From Rhynchopus euleeides (lineage: Eukaryota; Euglenozoa; Diplonemea; Diplonemida; Diplonemidae): a DNA stretch of 64,000 nt. The DNA lies in NCBI GenBank assembly GCA_963210315.1, contig OY723259.1, positions 2,294,001 to 2,358,000 of the forward strand. Reading direction: 5' to 3'. This document shows positions 11,484-22,202 of the stretch, piece after piece; the first letter of the stretch is position 1; every line of letters starts with the position of its first letter. The notes under the pieces were generated by a model. That model was not told the origin of the DNA. It saw only the letters and a list, made by a program, of their open reading frames with translations, and did not search any database. The translations under genes and the position numbers were made by a program.

Positions 11484-12416
11484 ATCGCTTCCACCCAGGT
11501 TTTTTTTTTCTCGCTGGCGCTAGTGATGTCGGCTGGCAGAAAAAACACACAACAAAACCCCCCCCCCCCCGCGTGTCGAGTGACCTTACCTGTCTGAAGT
11601 ACAGAAAATGTGTCGGGTTGGGTGGAGCATACACACACACATACACATATGTTCACACAACACAGGGCAAACCGCACAAACGTGTTCACACATCCGGCAT
11701 CCTATGCGAAATACCCGCCGCTCCCCGGGAGCTGTTGCGGGAACCATCTGCTCTTCCGACCCACCGAGACTCTTGCCGTATTTTCTCTACCACACGGGGT
11801 GTGTTTTACCAAAATCGTCAAAAATGGACATGTCATACGCAGCAATGGGGCACCAATCACTCCCCAAATTTTGCTCAATGATTCCACGGCAAGCCAGATT
11901 TTCTGATCAATTAGTTTGTTTGAGCATGTTCCTGGCCCTTGTTTGGAAAGTAGATGACCCCTGGCTGGAGAGGACGGTTGTGCTCGACCGGACGGAGAGA
12001 GAACCTTCTCCATATCCACCTCCACTCCACAATGCCAGAAGTGGCAGGAAGGCCGGGTGTTACAGGCCTCAACCAGGGTTCCAAGGCTCTCCACTTCCTG
12101 GCTGCGTCAGGGATCACCGGGTACAGCGAGCAGGATTCCCTGTCCTGACACCCCAGCATGTGCCACCGGAAGAACCCGAAACAGCAGCCCCCCGGGTTGC
12201 AAGAGGCACGGAAATCGTTCAAATCGGACCAAGTCCGAAAATTCGGCACTTTCTTGGGTACAAATTGCGGTCCGAAATTTTCCGATTTTTTGAAAAAAGG
12301 CTAATTCTGTAAGGGGGACCTTTTCGAATTTTTTTTTCGGGCACTTTTTCCACAAGGAAATGTCCGCCCTGTCCGCTACTGTCCGCTACTGTCCACTACC
12401 GATTTCAAGGATCCTC

Positions 12417-12515
12417 CAAAACATTTAAAACATTTAAAACATTTAAAACATTTAAAACATTTAAAACATTTAAAACATTTAAAACATTTAAAACATTTAA
12501 AACGTTTAAAACGTA
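12417..12515. repeat. 10-bp AT-rich tandem array
   Basis: About ten copies of CATTTAAAAC in tandem form part of the right arm of the surrounding palindromic nest. Shorter related copies occur on the left arm at 7210-7262. Confidence 0.9.
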
Positions 12516-12544
12516 AAGTTTTAAATGGGGGCTAACAACAATGA

Positions 12545-12730
12545 TGGACCCCCGCTAGCGGGAGTCTGGACCCCCGCGAGTGGGGGTCTGGACCCCCGCT
12601 AGCGGGAGTCTGCCCTGCTATTTTTGGTGCCCAGACGACCCCCGCGAGCGGGGTCCATACCCCCGCTCGCGGGGGTCCAGACCCCCACTCGCGGGGGTCC
12701 CGACCCCCGCGAGCGGGGGTCTGGACCCCC
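12545..12730. repeat. Palindromic CCCCCGCGAGCGGGGGTC minisatellite
   Basis: About nine imperfect units of GACCCCCGCGAGCGGGGGTC, each able to fold on itself. Related units lie inverted at 7135-7200, at the other end of the nest. Confidence 0.85.
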
Positions 12731-12914
12731 GATATTCCGATATCCCAAAAAGGTGCACCCTGACGTGTGGGAGTCCACCGTGCACCCCACCCGCCCCCCC
12801 CCCCCCCCCCCCCCCCTCCGCAGTCTTTTCCTCCAACCCATGCCGCAGGGCGAGCTCTGCTATCACACCACCACACCACACCACAGCCCCCCTCCTCCTC
12901 CTCCTCTCGCCTCT

Positions 12915-13841
12915 ATGGCCACCCTACATGCCACACGCGACGAGAAGCTCCTCCCCACATGGCTTGTCAACTGGCTTGCGGGGATCTCAGGTGGGCTGGG
13001 CTCGTCTGTGGTCGGGCACCCCTTCGACACGGTGAAGGTGCGCATGCAGGCGCAGGACGCACGGCAGCCGCTCTTCGCCTCGCCGTCGGACTGCGTGCGC
13101 CAGACGTGGGGCCGCGAGGGCCCCGGCGGGTTCTACCGGGGTATTGGGAGCCCCCTGGTGGGGCAGCTGATGCTGCGCAGCTGGCAGTTCCTCTCCTACG
13201 GCAAGGCGAAGGAGCTGGTGGCAGGCACGCAGAACCCCTCAGCCCTCAGCATGCAGCAGCTCTTCCTCAGCGGCACCATCACGGGGTTCTTCATCGCCCC
13301 GGTTGAGAGCACGGTCGACTTTTTCAAGTCGCAGATGCAGATCCAAGCCGTGAAGGAGCGGCAGGTGCCGGGGTACCGCAGCCCCTACCGCCACGTCTTC
13401 CACGCCTTCTACGTCATCTCCAAAGAGCGTGGCCCCCGGGGGTGGTTCCAGGGGTATCCTGCAACGGTGGTGCGGAACTGCTGCTCCTGCGGCCTCTACT
13501 TCAGCACCTATGAGCTTGCGCGGCGTTTCTTCGCGGATGGGGGTGACGTGACGCAGATCGGGCTGATGCGCACGCTGGCGGCGGGTTCCGTCGGGGGTGT
13601 GGGGTACTGGTCGTTGACTTTCCCTCTGGACAGCATCAAGTCAGCCATGCAGGCTGACAACACAGACCCTGCAAAGCGGAAGTACTCCTCTTGGGCCGAC
13701 TGCGTGCGGAAGCTGCATGCGGAGGGGGGTGTGCGGCGCTTCTACACGGGTTACCTCCCGTGCATGCTGCGGTCGTCCCCTGCGAACGCGGCCCTGTTCA
13801 CGTCTTACCAGATCACCGCGAACTTCCTCAACACCCTGTAG
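12915..13841 (+). CDS. Mitochondrial carrier family (SLC25) protein
   Basis: A 308-residue protein of the usual SLC25 length with three repeats. The signature P-x-[DE]-x-x-[KR] occurs as HPFDTVKVRMQ near residue 36, as the variant PVESTVDFFKSQMQ near 129, and as FPLDSIKSAMQ near 236. Each is followed by a loop and a Gly-rich second helix (GGFYRGIGSP, RGWFQGYPATVVRN, RRFYTGYLPCMLR). It should sit in the mitochondrial inner membrane as a six-helix exchanger. GHPFDTVKVRMQ and the third repeat point to the carnitine/ornithine/basic amino acid branch, but the substrate is not fixed by what I can see. The start was chosen as the first ATG after a long C tract and CCGCAG (12823). The gene begins 130 bp after the transposon nest. 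Confidence 0.9.
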   Translation: MATLHATRDEKLLPTWLVNWLAGISGGLGSSVVGHPFDTVKVRMQAQDARQPLFASPSDCVRQTWGREGPGGFYRGIGSPLVGQLMLRSWQFLSYGKAKELVAGTQNPSALSMQQLFLSGTITGFFIAPVESTVDFFKSQMQIQAVKERQVPGYRSPYRHVFHAFYVISKERGPRGWFQGYPATVVRNCCSCGLYFSTYELARRFFADGGDVTQIGLMRTLAAGSVGGVGYWSLTFPLDSIKSAMQADNTDPAKRKYSSWADCVRKLHAEGGVRRFYTGYLPCMLRSSPANAALFTSYQITANFLNTL

Positions 13842-14101
13842 TGGCCCAAGGAGGGGTGCGTGTTGGAGGGTGTGTGGTGTGCGCTCCCCAGGGTGTGCTG
13901 CGCCCCCTCCCTTCCGACCCCGTACAACACACGGCACGGCACATCCACACACCGCACCGCACTGCACTGCACTGCACCACCTCGAGGGCTGCCGCCTCCT
14001 TCTCTTTTGCCCTTTCTTTTGGCATTCCTAGCGGTGGCGGTGGTCGTAGTGGTGGTGTTGTGGGAAGAACTTTGTGTGTGTGGCAGGGGGCAGTGGAGGC
14101 A

Positions 14102-14151
14102 GCACGAGAGATAGTGTGCTCGGTGCGTCCTACACTAACCTAAAAAGATAA
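14102..14151 (+). ncRNA. Hairpin plus ACACTAAC motif, copy 1
   Basis: GCAC and GAG pair with CTC and GGTGC-type bases (14102-14126), followed by GTCCTACACTAACC and TAAAAAGAT. It lies 260 bp after the carrier stop codon. One of about seven related copies found downstream of genes. Confidence 0.45.
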
Positions 14152-14446
14152 ACACGTGCGTGTGTGGCAGGGGGTCTACAGGGGGTGTCAGGGTGTGCGG
14201 CTCTGCACAACCTGGGAGGCTTTCGCAACACTGTGGCGTTGATACCCCTATTTTGTGAGGGCCGTATCGCCTTATCTGATGAGGGGAAAGGCATATGGCA
14301 CTGAGGGGGAGTTTTTTCCCCGAACGTGTCGGCAGAAGAAAGCGAGCCCGACGCACAAAATATGGAGCCAAAACTGGCACAGTGTTGTTGGCATGGCTCC
14401 ACAGCAAATTATCAGAACGTTGCGATGCTGTGTGAGGGGGGGGGCA

Positions 14447-14490
14447 GCACCACGGCTTCGCTCGGTGCGACCTACACTAAACTAAAGATT
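14447..14490 (+). ncRNA. Hairpin plus ACACTAAAC motif, copy 2
   Basis: GCACC (14447-14451) pairs with GGTGC (14464-14468) around a GCTTCGC loop region. ACCTACACTAAACTAAAGATT-like sequence follows, as in copies 1 and 3. Confidence 0.45.
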
Positions 14491-17215
14491 ATCGTGGGTG
14501 TGTGCGGCAGGAGAACCAGCACACCAGAGAGCAGGGTTGCTCTGCATGCTCTGCGTGCTGTACACTAGCCACCGCCAAAGGATTCACACGTTGTGTGCGT
14601 CGGCTTCAGGAGTGTTGAGTGTCTTTCAACCAGAAGCCCTTCCCCACACCCAGCGGTTCCACACTGCACCCCTCACGGTGCTTGCTGCTCCCACTTGCCT
14701 GCCTTAGGCACGGGCCTTGCGCGTGTGACACGAGGGCTGCCGGCACCCAGGCTGCCCACGCCCAAAGGAGGGTGTTTGGGATGTGTTATACTCTCTTATA
14801 GGATGGAGCCAGCAACAAACCCCACCCCCCACCCCCCTCCTCCTCCTGGTGTAGTGACTGCAAAAAAAAGGACTTTACATTGACAAGAAGGTGCTGGGGA
14901 GACTTACTTTTCCATTCACCCTCGACGATCAAACCCCCTCCTACTCCTTCCTCTTACTTCTTCTCTTCTCTCCTTTCCCAACTAGTATTTTGTTCTGTCG
15001 GCGCACAGCCCCGGGGTGTAGGGGGTGGGGGGGGGGGACGGAAGGTGTCACTGCTGTCGGGCTCGCGCAGCCACTGTTCTGCGTGCTCTACTGGCAAAAG
15101 GGGTGTGTGGCAGGGCAGAGAGAGTGGGCAGTGAAGCTTTTCATCCACGGAGAAAGAATATCCTTCGTGGCTCCCAATTGGCTGATCTTCGTTCGGCTCC
15201 TTCTTGCTGTGAGTATTGGAGAGAGCCCGCCTCGCCTCAAGTAATCCAGAACCCCTCGGGACCCGCAGCAACACCGCTGGGCCCGAGGTTGAAGGGGGGG
15301 GCCACCCCCCACCTCCACCCTCCTCACACAGTGCTTTCTCTCGACTTGCTTTACTTTGTGGCTCAACGCCTTTCATAATCCCACCCCCCAAGCCCCGCTC
15401 TGCCCGCCTATATCGGCGTGAGAGGGGGGCGTTACGAGCAGAGGGGTGGGACACTTCTTCTTCGGGATTCAATCCATTCGAAACCACTCTTCTGGGGAGG
15501 GGAGGGCCGTGCCCCACCCCCCCCACCCCCACATGACAGCCCTTCTTCAATTCTTCCGGTTGGTTGGGGCCCGACAGGGGAGGTCGCCCGGCCTGTTGCT
15601 CCCCCGTCACCCCCGCCCCCTCCCCTCCACTCGGGCCTCCAGACACCTTCGTTGTTTTTATTCCCTGCAGCCCCCCTCTTCCGGGCCTTTGCTTTCCCTC
15701 AGAAGGCTTGTGGGCGCCCCTCAGAATACATGGGGTTTCCACCGGTGTGAAGAACACGGGGCAAAGTAGGAAGGCCCTCGTTGTGAGATGACCCGAGAGC
15801 TGTGCGGAGGGGGGTATCTGAGAGTGGGTAGGATGCCAGACCCACTCACACTCACACATAGAGTGGGGGAACAGGGGAGCAGTGCCGCGCGGTGCCCCTC
15901 CGATGATCACCTGCCCCTCCAAGGGGGTGGTGGCCAATGGGTGCGGCGCTTTCCTGAATCCTCCTTGTGGGTCTTTCGGGATTCACCAGTTTCCTGTGCG
16001 ATGTTTTAGCAGAGAGCCTCGCGGATGGCAAGAAGTGTGTTAAACGAAATGGCCTGCGCCTTATACTTTGTCCGAACAATCTTGCTTGCCACATCAGAAG
16101 AGTGTCCCCAGTGGAGGGAGCGCATGGGGCGCAGTTTTATTTTGATACAAGAGGCAACACCAGACCTGGCCACAGCGCACTGCCCCTCGTGTCGCACAAA
16201 CAAATCCTGGATCTCTTTGCGGGCCAGCGCCTGTTGTGGAGTCCTCACCTGCCAGTGATGATGGTCTTCGCGGCTCCTCGGAGCACGATGCCCACTGCAT
16301 GTCTCTTGCTGCATCTGCTGCTGCTTGTTTGGCTGCCAAAACCAGCAGCCCCCAGCGCTGTCAGATATATGCATCTAATGTGTGCCGCAGTCTGAGGAAG
16401 TGAAGCGGCGCCACTAACGTATTGTGTGGTGGGAGGGGCAGGGCAGGCACAGGCACCTTGTCTCGTTGTCTCGGGTGCGGCCTGCTGCCCCTCTGCACCG
16501 TCGAGGCACAGCGTGTGGGTCCGCCTCGTGCGCCACTAGCGGCACATGAGCCACCAGCCGCAGAGGAGTTCTGTTTGCGGCTGCAGTCCACATGCCAAGC
16601 TAGCACAGGAGTTCCGCCCCCCAGCCCCCCAGCTCCCCCCCGACCCTGGCCCCCTTGTGATGGGCACAGCCGCTGTGTTGTGATTCCGCAGCGCCACTGT
16701 TGTCGCACAGCCCCACACACAAGCCTTCAGCCACATGGGTACCGATCACAGAGGATCGCCCCCCCGCTCCCCCGCATCTTGCGCATTCGCCTCACTGCAA
16801 ACACTGCACACTGCAAACAAAGAGAGGCTCGCCCCCCACCCACCCTCCTCTGGGAGCCCCTCCCGTAACTTTACACCCCCCCCGCCCCTACCACTCTCTC
16901 GTATCGCCGAGTGGAGGTGTGGCTGACTTAACCACACGTGTGCGCCGATCTTGATTTTTTTTCGTGTCATTTTTCTCCCCCTCTTCTCTCTCTCCTTCCC
17001 CGATGCACACCGGAGGGGGCGGTGCTGCCCACCCCACAAGCACACCGCACCCCCTGCACAACGGTGTGCCCCCCTTCCTCTTTCTATTCCTCCTCCTCTT
17101 CACCGCGCCCCTCTGCATGGCAGTGGCGGCAGCCAGCGCCGTACCCCCACCCGACCCGACACAGGACGCTGCACAGTGCGCTGCTGGGCGCCACAGCACC
17201 ACCACCACCACCACC

Positions 17216-17761
17216 ATGTCGCGAGCAAAGTACCGCGAGGCCTTCTTTAACAGCGGCGGGAAGAAGGCGAACCGGCAGCGCGTCAGCCTGCAGGAGATGA
17301 AGAACGCGCATATGGGGGGCCGCAGCATCGGGCTGTCGACATTCCGGCGGGCGGAGGAGAAGGGCGACTGGCGCCTGCTGCACGGGGGGCACTTCGACTG
17401 GTGGATGTTCCCGATCGACGACGGGTCGCGGCCGCAGTACAACGTCCTCAGCGCAGACGTGGAGGAGCTGCTTGCCGACGCTGAGTATCTCGCGAATTAC
17501 AGGGAGGGCGTCCGCATCGCGCTGCGTGCCTGGGGCTGGGACACCGCGACGTCGGCACCCGCAGAGCCGCACGGCAAGGGCATGGGGTGGACCAACTGGG
17601 ATGTGCGCCTGGCGAAGATCTGCCGGTCCCTCTACCTCTTCAAGCAGCAGGACCTGCTCGAGTCCTGCCAGAAGTTCGCGCGGAAGGTGAAGCCAAATGG
17701 CGGGTTCCGTTACGGCGGCATCTGCCTCGATGAGCTGCTGTACTTCACGCTCCCGAGGTGA
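17216..17761 (+). CDS. Unrecognised 181-residue soluble protein
   Basis: ATG 17216 follows a CAC-rich tract and pyrimidine-rich sequence with AG acceptors (e.g. TGGCAG near 17125). The protein starts MSRAKYREAFFNSGGKKANR. It has a dense aromatic centre, GGHFDWWMFPIDDGSRPQYN, then an acidic helix (VEELLADAEYLANYREGVRI), AWGWDTATSAP, and a C-terminal part with KICRSLYLFKQQDLLESC. No signal peptide or membrane helix is visible. The FDWWMFPI and AWGWD patches look like a conserved domain of unknown function, but I cannot name it. Base use is like the other genes here. TGA at 17759 ends the frame. Confidence 0.75.
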   Translation: MSRAKYREAFFNSGGKKANRQRVSLQEMKNAHMGGRSIGLSTFRRAEEKGDWRLLHGGHFDWWMFPIDDGSRPQYNVLSADVEELLADAEYLANYREGVRIALRAWGWDTATSAPAEPHGKGMGWTNWDVRLAKICRSLYLFKQQDLLESCQKFARKVKPNGGFRYGGICLDELLYFTLPR

Positions 17762-18747
17762 TGTGTGGGTGGGTGGGGGCAGGGGGGGGTGGGGGGTGTA
17801 AGAATTCAAAAAACAAATCCAAAAAAATGTTGTGGAACAACAAGCGTGGGATGTGTCGTCGTGCTGACGGGGGCACGTTCTGCTCTGAGGTGTTGTGTCC
17901 ACAGTGGAGGTCGTGCCGGAGCTCGCTCCGGCATCCGTGTTTGCTTGGGAGCTGCCGCATCGCGTGCCTTGTGAACGAGATTCCCATTTGTCTGTGAGCC
18001 CTTGGGCCGCAAGAACCCACGTCACCAGTGCACCCTCGTGATGTTTAGAGTATGAAGGCGTCTTCCTTTTTGAAGGTAGCCATGGTGCCCCACACGGGCC
18101 TTTGGTTCCAAGCGACCCCACGCATATGCCAAAGTAAAACTGGCAGGTGGTCCACACACAACACGCCACGATTGCGAATGCTTCTTCTGAAACAGCAGCA
18201 GCATCGTAGGCTGTGCACACCCACTACCCCACCCACCGGCAGCCTGCTGCAGCCCCTCCCTAGCCCTGGGGCCAGACAGGTCTGCCGCACCCATCAGTAG
18301 GTTTTTCAGGACACTTCCATGTGGGTCGACTCACCGGAAGGCTTCACGCGCTTTGGTCATGCGATCATGCTTTGTTGCGCGGGCAGATCTGTGGGAGCGC
18401 GCCACGCAACGCCACGAACAGAAAACGGAAAAGCAAAAGGTGCAGATCAAAGCGCAGTGACACTCATGCACACTAGAGGGAAGGGCGATCACTCGTTTCC
18501 CCCCCACACCCCCTCTTCTCTCTGCCACCCAAAGAACTGCGGTGTGTATCCCAATGTCCGAAGTGGTTATGTTACAATCTTGTCGAGCTGTTGTCTTCAC
18601 ATTCGATCCCCTTATCCTCAGATCCGTTGCCGAGTGAATCGAGGGGCAGGCTGTGTGCATGGGGGGTGTCAAACGGCATTTACATAGAGGGCAGCTCTGG
18701 AAAGAATGAAGAAGAAGCTGCTCGGGTGTGAGTGGAGAGTGGAGGCA

Positions 18748-18792
18748 GCACTCGAGTTCGCTCGGTGCGTCCTGCACTAAACTACAAAGATT
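18748..18792 (+). ncRNA. Hairpin plus GCACTAAAC motif, copy 3 (UUCG loop)
   Basis: GCAC, a bulged T, CGAG, loop TTCG, CTCG and GTGC form a near-perfect hairpin at 18748-18768. GTCCTGCACTAAACTACAAAG follows. UUCG is a known extra-stable RNA tetraloop. Confidence 0.5.
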
Positions 18793-18812
18793 GCCGTGTG
18801 GCAGTGGATGTC

Positions 18813-18855
18813 GCACCAAGAGCAAGTGCTCGGTGTGCTGGACGCTACTATAAAT
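18813..18855 (+). ncRNA. Hairpin motif, copy 4
   Basis: GCACC-AA-GAGC-AAGT-GCTC-GGTGT at 18813-18836 folds as an outer and an inner stem separated by an AA bulge, with one G.U pair. GCTGGACGCTACTATAAATT follows. It lies 20 bp after copy 3. Confidence 0.5.
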
Positions 18856-19610
18856 TGTGGTGTGTGTGTGTGGCTGTCCAGGTTGCCTCCCCACCCGCTC
18901 AGGCAGTGGAATTGCAGAAGTGACGCAAAAGTGAATCCCCTGAAGCGCGTCTGCAGGTTGTCTCTGTCACTTCCAGAGCACCCCACCCACAACTGGAAGG
19001 GGCCTTCGGTTTTTCGCTGCAAACTATAAAGAAATACGCGCGCTTCCGCGCCGTCCCTGCAGCACGGCGTCACTGGGCGCCAAACTGGCGAGTTCGTATC
19101 ATGCGCCAGCTTCTGTGGCAAGGCTATGGAATGTTTCCAGCAACCCCTGTGCCAGATGCATGGGTTTGTTCCAACAAACCAGGTGTGAGTTGGGTCTTGG
19201 CGCGGGTTCCGTGTCCTTCGCCAAGAATGGCGGACTAGGGACCATCAGCCACACGTCGGATGAAAGTCTCCTGGCGATCAACACACACACAAGTCTCAAA
19301 TATCGCCAAACAAAGAACGGCCTCACGGCCTGGGGTCCCCCCGGGGTCATTCCCTGGACCATAACTTTCTCTCGTTCAGAGCAACAAGGCAAATCATCGT
19401 CGGGTCTGAAGAGCAAGAGGCGCGTGCCCAAGTCATGGCAGAGGTTTCCGGATTCAGCCCTGTGTGTGTGCAGCACTGCTACCCCCCCTTCCACCGTTGC
19501 ACCCTCCTGAGGTCTGGATCATCGGAACCTGAAACCGCCCAAGCGGTCTGCCTTTTCGAGGGCACCGCACCACCGCACACACCCCTCACCCGCAGCAGGC
19601 TCGCCACACG

Positions 19611-20483
19611 ATGGACACCGACGCGCTGATGGCATGGGCTGGGCGCCAGCTGAAGGAGGTCGAGTCGTTCGACTGCCACCCAGGCATGGCAGCCATGCGG
19701 GCGGACCTGGTGACGCCCTCTGCAACGGTTGCGGCGTATCTGGTGTGCGTGTTTGCCGGGCCGCTTGTGTTCGGCAAAGGCCTCCCCAGGGGACTGATGC
19801 GCCCGCTGTTCTTCCTGTGGAACCTGGGCCTCAGCGTCTTCTCCGCGGTGGGTGTGTATGTCTGCGCCGGGTTCATCTACGCTGAGTTCTTCCGCTCTGC
19901 TGGGGACCTGCCCCAGGAGGAGGCCCCTGCCTTCTTCACGCACAGGCTGATCTGCAGCGACGAGATGATCATGACCAAGCCTGGCGGCGCCTGCTACGGC
20001 CTGGTCGGGTTCATGGGCTTCATGTTCACCCTCAGCAAGTTCGTCGAGCTGGGTGACACGGCCTTCCTGATCCTGATGGGCAAGAAGATCGAGTTCCTGC
20101 AGTGGTGGCACCACGCGTCGGTGCTGCTGTACTGCTGGTTCGCCTGGGGCTTCGAGACCCCCTCGGCCCTGACGTTCGGCACGATGAACTACTTCGTGCA
20201 CACAGTGATGTACTTCTACTTCGCCTTCTCGCAGTACACCACACTGCTGCGCCCCCTGCGTCCCATCATCACACTCCTGCAGCTGGCCCAGATGGTCGTG
20301 GGTGTGACCGTCATGGCACTGTCCTTCTTCTACACGCGGAACGGGGACTGCTCAGCCACGTACAGCGACACCTACTTCGTGTCCTGCGGTGTGATGTACA
20401 CCTCCTACCTGGTCCTCTTCCTGAAGCTTTTCCTGGAGACCTACGTCTTCAAGACCCGCAAGCAGAAGCAGAAGAAGGAGTAA
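19611..20483 (+). CDS. ELO-family fatty acid elongase (3-ketoacyl-CoA synthase)
   Basis: A 290-residue polytopic ER membrane protein that condenses malonyl-CoA with an acyl-CoA in fatty-acid elongation. ELO hallmarks occur in order: KFVELGDTAFLIL with the following GKK, the histidine box as FLQWWHHASVLLYCWF (Q164, H167, H168, so QxxHH rather than HxxHH), the NYFVHTVMYFYF helix and a late TM segment. It ends in a Lys-rich KTRKQKQKKE tail, typical of ER retention. The QxxHH form is common among polyunsaturated-acid elongases, but substrate choice cannot be read with confidence. Five to seven hydrophobic helices are evident. The start ATG follows CACCCGCAGCAG, a likely acceptor 15-20 bases upstream. 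Confidence 0.92.
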   Translation: MDTDALMAWAGRQLKEVESFDCHPGMAAMRADLVTPSATVAAYLVCVFAGPLVFGKGLPRGLMRPLFFLWNLGLSVFSAVGVYVCAGFIYAEFFRSAGDLPQEEAPAFFTHRLICSDEMIMTKPGGACYGLVGFMGFMFTLSKFVELGDTAFLILMGKKIEFLQWWHHASVLLYCWFAWGFETPSALTFGTMNYFVHTVMYFYFAFSQYTTLLRPLRPIITLLQLAQMVVGVTVMALSFFYTRNGDCSATYSDTYFVSCGVMYTSYLVLFLKLFLETYVFKTRKQKQKKE

Positions 20484-21202
20484 GTCTGGTGTCGGTGGCG
20501 TGCTTTGTGGGTGCGATCCGGCGGGAGCTGTGCTGTACTGCACTGACCGGACCGAGGTTGTCACGTGGTGCAGGTCTTGTGTGGGGTCGTGCGGACTCGC
20601 ATGGCGACAATGGGAATACAGGCGACTCCAGCGGCGACTCGGGAACGAACCGCCAGACTTGTACCACCAGGCCCCTTCTCTGGCCCGTGCCTGTGCCAAG
20701 CAGCAACATGACAATGATGATTCAAACGAACCCCCTGCATGTCTCCTTCGGTGCCAAAGCCCAAGCGCAGGAACTCTTCCTGCGACATTGCCCCCCACCC
20801 CCCAGGCCAAGCCCAGTGACACCCCTGGCCCCCCAACACCCCCCCTGTCGCCAGGAGTGTGAAGTGTCCCCACCCCCGTTGGCCGACTGTGCTGCACGCA
20901 ACCACCCCTGCATGCTTCTGGCACAGACGGCCGGCAGACCCCCTCGAGCTCACACAACCTGAGCAGCGACCGCCAGGCTGTGTGCTGCTGCAAACAATAC
21001 AAAACATATTGGAAGGGTGCACAAAAAGAGCAGAGAGGGGCCTCAGGAGGTGTTGTGACTCTTCCTGCGAAACAGCGTTGTCCCCCCCAAGCCCCCGTGC
21101 CTGGTGGGGGGCACTTCCTGGCACCGGTCTAGAGCAAAAAGAAAAGTGTGCAATCGGCCGAGCTTCGTGATTTGTCGATGCCAACAAAAAACAGATTTTT
21201 AA
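20484..21202. other. Intergenic, nothing recognised
   Basis: The 3' flank of the elongase is pyrimidine-rich with no convincing gene or RNA. It ends at the TAA target site of the next element. Confidence 0.5.
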
Positions 21203-22202
21203 TCAGTCCTATTCGTGGTAATTTACCCCCCCCCCCCCAAAATTTACCCCCCCCCCCTTATATTACCCCCTTTTTCGGAAATTTTGGGTTCAGGCCCCAG
21301 AAACTTGGTAATTTACCCCCCCCCCCCTTTGGCTGGGGGGGTGGGGGGAAAATACCCATTTTTTGGCTGGTCGGGGGGTAAATTTACCCCCTCCACTGGG
21401 TGGTGGGGGGGTAATTTACCACCCCCTTTGCCTGGTAGGGGGGTAATTTACCCCCCCTACCTGGTCAGAGGGGGTAAATTTACCCCCCACCAGGCTAAGG
21501 GGGTAAATTACCCCCCTGGCCCTCCCCAGCAAAGGGGGGGTAATTTCTTCCCGCTCTTACTGGGGGGTAATTTACCCCCCTCCCAGGCCAAAGGGGTAGT
21601 TGCCATCCCTTTACCCGTAGGGGGGGGTAAATTTACCCCCTTGTACTGGGGAGGGGGGTAATTTACCCCCCTACCCACCACCAGAGAAGGGGGTAAATTA
21701 CCCCCCAGTAAGGGAGGGGGCAATTTACCCCCCCTTGACTGGGGAGGGCCAGGGGGGTAATTTACCCCCTCCCTGGGCAAAGGGGTGGCACATATACCCC
21801 CCTTTGCCTGGAAGGGGGGGTAAATTACCCCCCAGTTACCCCCCCCACTACCCAGTCAGAAGGGGGGTAATTTACCCCCCCTTTGCCGCCAGGGGAGGGT
21901 AATTGGCCGTGAGGTAGGCACCACACACCCCACCGCACGCATGTGACAGGACCAATCATACCGAACGAAGTGCCCGAGGGCCTGGGTGAGGTCAGGGTAG
22001 GTCACCCACAGGCCCTGGGCGCCCTCTCACCCCCCTGTGGCCTACCAAAAAAACCGGCCACCCCAGAACATGGTAATTTACCCCCCCCCCCCCCCTTGAC
22101 CCGTAATTTACCCCCCCCCCCTTATATTACCCCCCTTTTCCCAAAATTTCCGGTCAGGCGACCCAAAGGGGGGGGGGGGTAAATGACCACGAATAGGACT
22201 GA
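21203..22202. mobile_element. Exactly 1000-bp TIR element with TAA target duplication and GGGGTAAATTTACCCC blocks
   Basis: TCAGTCCTATTCGTGGT at 21203-21219 recurs inverted at 22186-22202, and the inverted match continues into TAATTTACCCCCCC (one mismatch). TAA flanks both ends (21200-21202 and 22203-22205). The interior is about 20 irregular repeats of a palindromic core like GGGGTAAATTTACCCC, with spacers such as CTTTGCCTGG. Sub-terminal blocks near 21216-21280 and 22071-22140 are direct copies of each other. No protein is encoded. A 3-bp TAA duplication with TIRs suits PIF/Harbinger-type transposons, but no autonomous partner is present. Confidence 0.8.

Larger units (their letters stand above)
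7118..12782. mobile_element. 5.7-kb nest bounded by inverted repeats and palindromic minisatellites
   Basis: CACGGTGGACTCCCAC at 7118-7133 recurs inverted at 12767-12782. Inside both ends lie copies of a GC-rich palindromic unit (CCCCCGCGAGCGGGGG type; 7135-7200 and 12545-12730). Next come GTTGTTAG (inverted CTAACAAC on the right) and AT-rich AAAACATTT/AAACGTTTT repeats (7210-7262 and 12418-12530). The whole is thus a large imperfect palindrome. Inside are a smaller inverted-repeat element (7205-9080), a GGACATGTCC minisatellite, and two copies of a roughly 235-bp unit starting near 10998 and 11235 with GGGGGGACCTTTCGAATTTT. Coding-like pieces near 9700-10240 and 11700-12250 match nothing I recognise. 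Probably several DNA transposons nested in one another. Confidence 0.55.
13842..17215. other. Intergenic stretch, 3.4 kb
   Basis: It holds two copies of the hairpin plus ACACTAA motif (14102, 14447), then pyrimidine-rich DNA. Open frames on the minus strand (14954-15937, 16006-16374) show no recognisable domain and oppose the direction of every real gene here, so they are not called. Confidence 0.5.
17762..19610. other. Intergenic stretch with two hairpin motifs
   Basis: The only structure seen is a tandem pair of hairpin motifs at 18748 and 18813. Between 19099 and 19500 both strands stay open for about 130 codons, but neither translation is recognisable. Confidence 0.5.

Noticed and set aside
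14954-15937. 327-codon open frame on the minus strand between genes
   Set aside because: No domain, Gly/Pro-rich, opposite to all other genes, and no start context; likely GC-driven.
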